From Saprospiraceae bacterium (lineage in GTDB: Bacteria; Bacteroidota; Bacteroidia; Chitinophagales; Saprospiraceae), in assembly GCA_028285085.1 (NCBI GenBank), contig JANQQI010000125.1, positions 1 to 64,000 of the forward strand: a stretch of DNA of 64,000 nt, read 5' to 3'. The position numbers and the translations under genes are program-made. Below are positions 61,403-64,000 of the stretch, one piece after another (position 1 is the first letter of the stretch; every line of letters begins with the position of its first letter). The notes under the pieces were generated by a model, which searched no databases, was not told the origin of the DNA, and saw only the letters and a program-made list of their open reading frames with translations.

Positions 61403-62404
61403 TTATCCCATGGCTTTGCCAACTTTCTCGAGAAGGCGTTTCGTGGCCATGATCCCTTCAGCTTCTGTCATACTACTTCCTTCATACTCTATACCAATGT
61501 ATCCTTTGTAACCCGCATCCTTGACAATTTTTAGAATACGTGTATAATCGGAATGGATTTCATCGCCATCTGCATTAAAATCGTGAGATTTGGCACTCAC
61601 CGCTTTGGCGAAAGGCATCAACTCGGTAATCCCTGTGTAGCGATCATATTCATTGGCACAGCCATCATCCGTACGTTCGATGCAGAAGTTACCAAAATCA
61701 GGTAGCGTACCACAGTTGTCCATATTGATTTGGCTCATTACGCCAGCCAGCCAAGCACCGTTAGACGAAAAGCCACCGTGATTTTCAACGATTACATTCA
61801 GCCCCGCCTGCTTGGCAAAGGTAGCTAAACTTCCCAAGCCATCCACTGCAGCCTTTGCCGCGTCTTCCATGCTATCACTATTGGTCGCAGCGTTGACACG
61901 AATCGAATGACAACCAAGGAATTTAGCCGCTTCCACCCACTTGTAATGGTTTTCGACTGCCTCTTTCCGTGTTTTATCGTCCGTTTCCGCCAGATTACCT
62001 TCTCGGTCAATCATGATCAGTAATTGCTTAACGCCATTATCCGCCGCGCGCTTATTCATCTCCTTAAGATACTCCATATCCTTGGCTTTATCCTTAAAGA
62101 ATTGGCTGACGTATTCAATAGCTTCAATACCGTAATCATTCTTGGCTTTATAAGCGAAGTCCAGATTATCCATCGTTGGCTTGGCACCAAACCCATGGGC
62201 TTTATGCAGCGACCATTGGGCTAAGGAAATTTTGAAAAACATCTCCGCCGTCGTCTCCGGAGTTGTTGTCGTAGTAGCCGCAGTATCCTCATTATTCGTT
62301 GTCTCTGAATTGTTTTCCGTACCACAGGCTGTCCAGCCCAAGACCCCAAGGCCAAGAGCGATACGCCCGGATTGTTTGATGAATTTTCGTCTTGTTCTTT
62401 TCAT
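61403..62404 (-). CDS. Sugar phosphate isomerase/epimerase-like TIM barrel, Tat-type leader
   Basis: [27 protein letters not shown] leader; C-terminal [20 protein letters not shown]. Confidence 0.9.
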   Translation of the reverse strand: MKRTRRKFIKQSGRIALGLGVLGWTACGTENNSETTNNEDTAATTTTTPETTAEMFFKISLAQWSLHKAHGFGAKPTMDNLDFAYKAKNDYGIEAIEYVSQFFKDKAKDMEYLKEMNKRAADNGVKQLLIMIDREGNLAETDDKTRKEAVENHYKWVEAAKFLGCHSIRVNAATNSDSMEDAAKAAVDGLGSLATFAKQAGLNVIVENHGGFSSNGAWLAGVMSQINMDNCGTLPDFGNFCIERTDDGCANEYDRYTGITELMPFAKAVSAKSHDFNADGDEIHSDYTRILKIVKDAGYKGYIGIEYEGSSMTEAEGIMATKRLLEKVGKAMG

Positions 62405-62640
62405 GTGTATGATTTTTAGAATTTCATTGTTTGTTTGTATTAAAATGGATACAGGTGTTTTCTGAAACCGTCAGAGGGTTTCCATTCCCCTGCTCTCCTC
62501 TCTACCTTTTCATAAGCCTGATTAGAGAACAATTGTATGTTCAAGAGTATTTTAATTGAACTATAAAAGCTTTATCCTACAATTTCACTATTTTCAATCA
62601 CATTTAGAATATTTTCTTAATATAAAAAGGAACTACCGAA

Positions 62641-64000
62641 ATGATGCAGATGCGTTTACATTTTCTCTTGCTTTGTCTATTTTGTGTTCAATGTTTATCG
62701 GCTCAACAATTAGTCGAGTCCACTTACCTCACCACACGCAGTAAAGAAAGCTTGCAGGATGAGTTTGGTCTATTTTCCCAATTCGATGTGGATCTATACA
62801 AAATCACTTACGAAACGCCTGACATTTACGGTGATCTCGATACGGCCTCCGGCCTGTTTTGTTTGCCGAGCCGGGAAGATGAATTACTAGCCTTCCCTCA
62901 TTTGATTTACCAACACGGTACGGTCGGCAGTCCTGATGATGTGCCCTCCAATTTGGCTGGCGGTTATGAGCTGGCGCTTTTTTGGGCCAGTGTTGGTTAC
63001 GCCACCAGTGCAGCAGATTTTCTGGGGCTGGGCGAAGCACGGGGCTTCCATCCCTATGTTCACACTCGTACGGAGGCTTCCGCCGCCATTGATCTATACT
63101 TTGCTGTGCGAGACTTCATCACCGAAAATGGATTCTTCACCAATGATCAGCTCTTTGTTACAGGCTATTCGCAAGGTGGTCACGCTGCCGCGGCCGTACA
63201 ACAATATATTGAAGCTGAAGCGCCCAATGGCATTAGCGTCACCGCTTCTGCCCCCATGTCTGGTCCTTATAGCATTGCAGGCGTGATGCGGGACTTCATT
63301 TTGAGTGAAACGCCTTACTTCTTTCCAGCTTACGCACCCTACACCTTGCTATCTTACAATCTCGAATTTGATCTTTTTGACGATCCAAATGAGGTTTTCC
63401 AACCTCAGATTGCCAACTGGGTCAGCCAGTTTTCCACCTATAGCATTGACCTGGGCACCTTCAATCAAAACATCATCACTTGGCTCATTTCCAATCATGG
63501 ATCTTCGGTCACGCGTTACATGTTTACGGACGAAATTCTCATGGAAATCGAATCTGATCCAGATCATCCCATTAATCAAGCTCTGGCGGATAATGATTTA
63601 ACCAGTTGGGCGCCGCAGGCGCCAACCCGGATGTATTACTGTATGGCCGACGATCAAGTCCCCTTTATGAACTCTGTAGTTGCTGAAACAGAGATGCTAG
63701 CGCTTAACGCTCCTGATTTGGAGGCGATTGATGTGGCTTCAGATGAAGATCACGGTGGTTGTATCACTCCTGCCGTCACCGCAGCTTATCTATTTTTTGG
63801 AGGGTACCAACAAGTGGATATGCTGGATGCTATTAGCTCTCCTGATCCTGAGCTAGCCTTTCGGCTCATTCCTAATCCTGCGCAGCGAGAAGTGAACATT
63901 CAATTTGAACGCACCGCGGCTCAAGTCAATCGATTGGAACTCTACCAGCTCAATGGACAGGTATTACAAAGTCATACGAACATGCCATCCAGCCTCTCTC
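62641..64000 (+). CDS. Secreted alpha/beta-hydrolase (lipase-like) with T9SS sorting domain; 3' end beyond window; absent from supplied track
   Basis: Open frame from ATG 62641 to window end: MMQMRLHFLLLCLFCVQCLSAQQLVES...LFVTGYSQGGHAAAAVQQY (GxSxG) ... FRLIPNPAQREVNIQF. Confidence 0.88.
   Translation, partial: MMQMRLHFLLLCLFCVQCLSAQQLVESTYLTTRSKESLQDEFGLFSQFDVDLYKITYETPDIYGDLDTASGLFCLPSREDELLAFPHLIYQHGTVGSPDDVPSNLAGGYELALFWASVGYATSAADFLGLGEARGFHPYVHTRTEASAAIDLYFAVRDFITENGFFTNDQLFVTGYSQGGHAAAAVQQYIEAEAPNGISVTASAPMSGPYSIAGVMRDFILSETPYFFPAYAPYTLLSYNLEFDLFDDPNEVFQPQIANWVSQFSTYSIDLGTFNQNIITWLISNHGSSVTRYMFTDEILMEIESDPDHPINQALADNDLTSWAPQAPTRMYYCMADDQVPFMNSVVAETEMLALNAPDLEAIDVASDEDHGGCITPAVTAAYLFFGGYQQVDMLDAISSPDPELAFRLIPNPAQREVNIQFERTAAQVNRLELYQLNGQVLQSHTNMPSSLS

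Noticed and set aside
1-64000. tRNA/rRNA genes, intact IS elements, prophage or integron signatures
   Set aside because: No convincing cloverleaf, rRNA core, transposase, integrase or phage structural motifs seen by eye on either strand.

Overview
The window is about 64 kb of a Bacteroidota chromosome, probably Saprospiraceae/Lewinella-like. That assignment is inferred from SusC/SusD pairs, T9SS C-terminal sorting domains and LytS/LytTR signalling. No rRNA, tRNA, CRISPR array or intact IS was recognised. Most of the window is catabolic: GH20, two GH3, two SusC/D systems, MurQ, and a NagB-PIG-L fusion. A probable extracellular cyanophycin-utilisation locus lies at about 23-34.5 kb: SusC-SusD-isoaspartyl peptidase, a T9SS-secreted cyanophycinase-like protein, a YfcC-type transporter and a CphB-like lipoprotein. 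The most unusual region is 12.2-16.9 kb on the minus strand. It is a compact RiPP-like operon made of a 364-aa protein, then an APH-fold kinase, a HopA1-family (class V LanY-type) lyase and a LanC cyclase with its zinc and catalytic motifs intact. The 364-aa protein has a Cys-free 127-aa N-terminus, followed by 30 perfect tandem hexads ending in T-x-C and then 5 heptads ending in T/S-x-x-C (36 Cys in total). I interpret this as a class V-like lanthipeptide system acting on a very large repetitive substrate, a candidate undescribed 'lanthi-protein'. Supporting details are a terminator/attenuator after the substrate gene, an inverted repeat upstream of it, an ATGA overlap between kinase and lyase, and an operon terminator buried in the convergent LytTR gene. 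A 58-aa double-glycine-type small ORF absent from the supplied track, and a two-copy degenerate intergenic repeat, are also reported. All family calls come from reading the sequence; no database searches were run.
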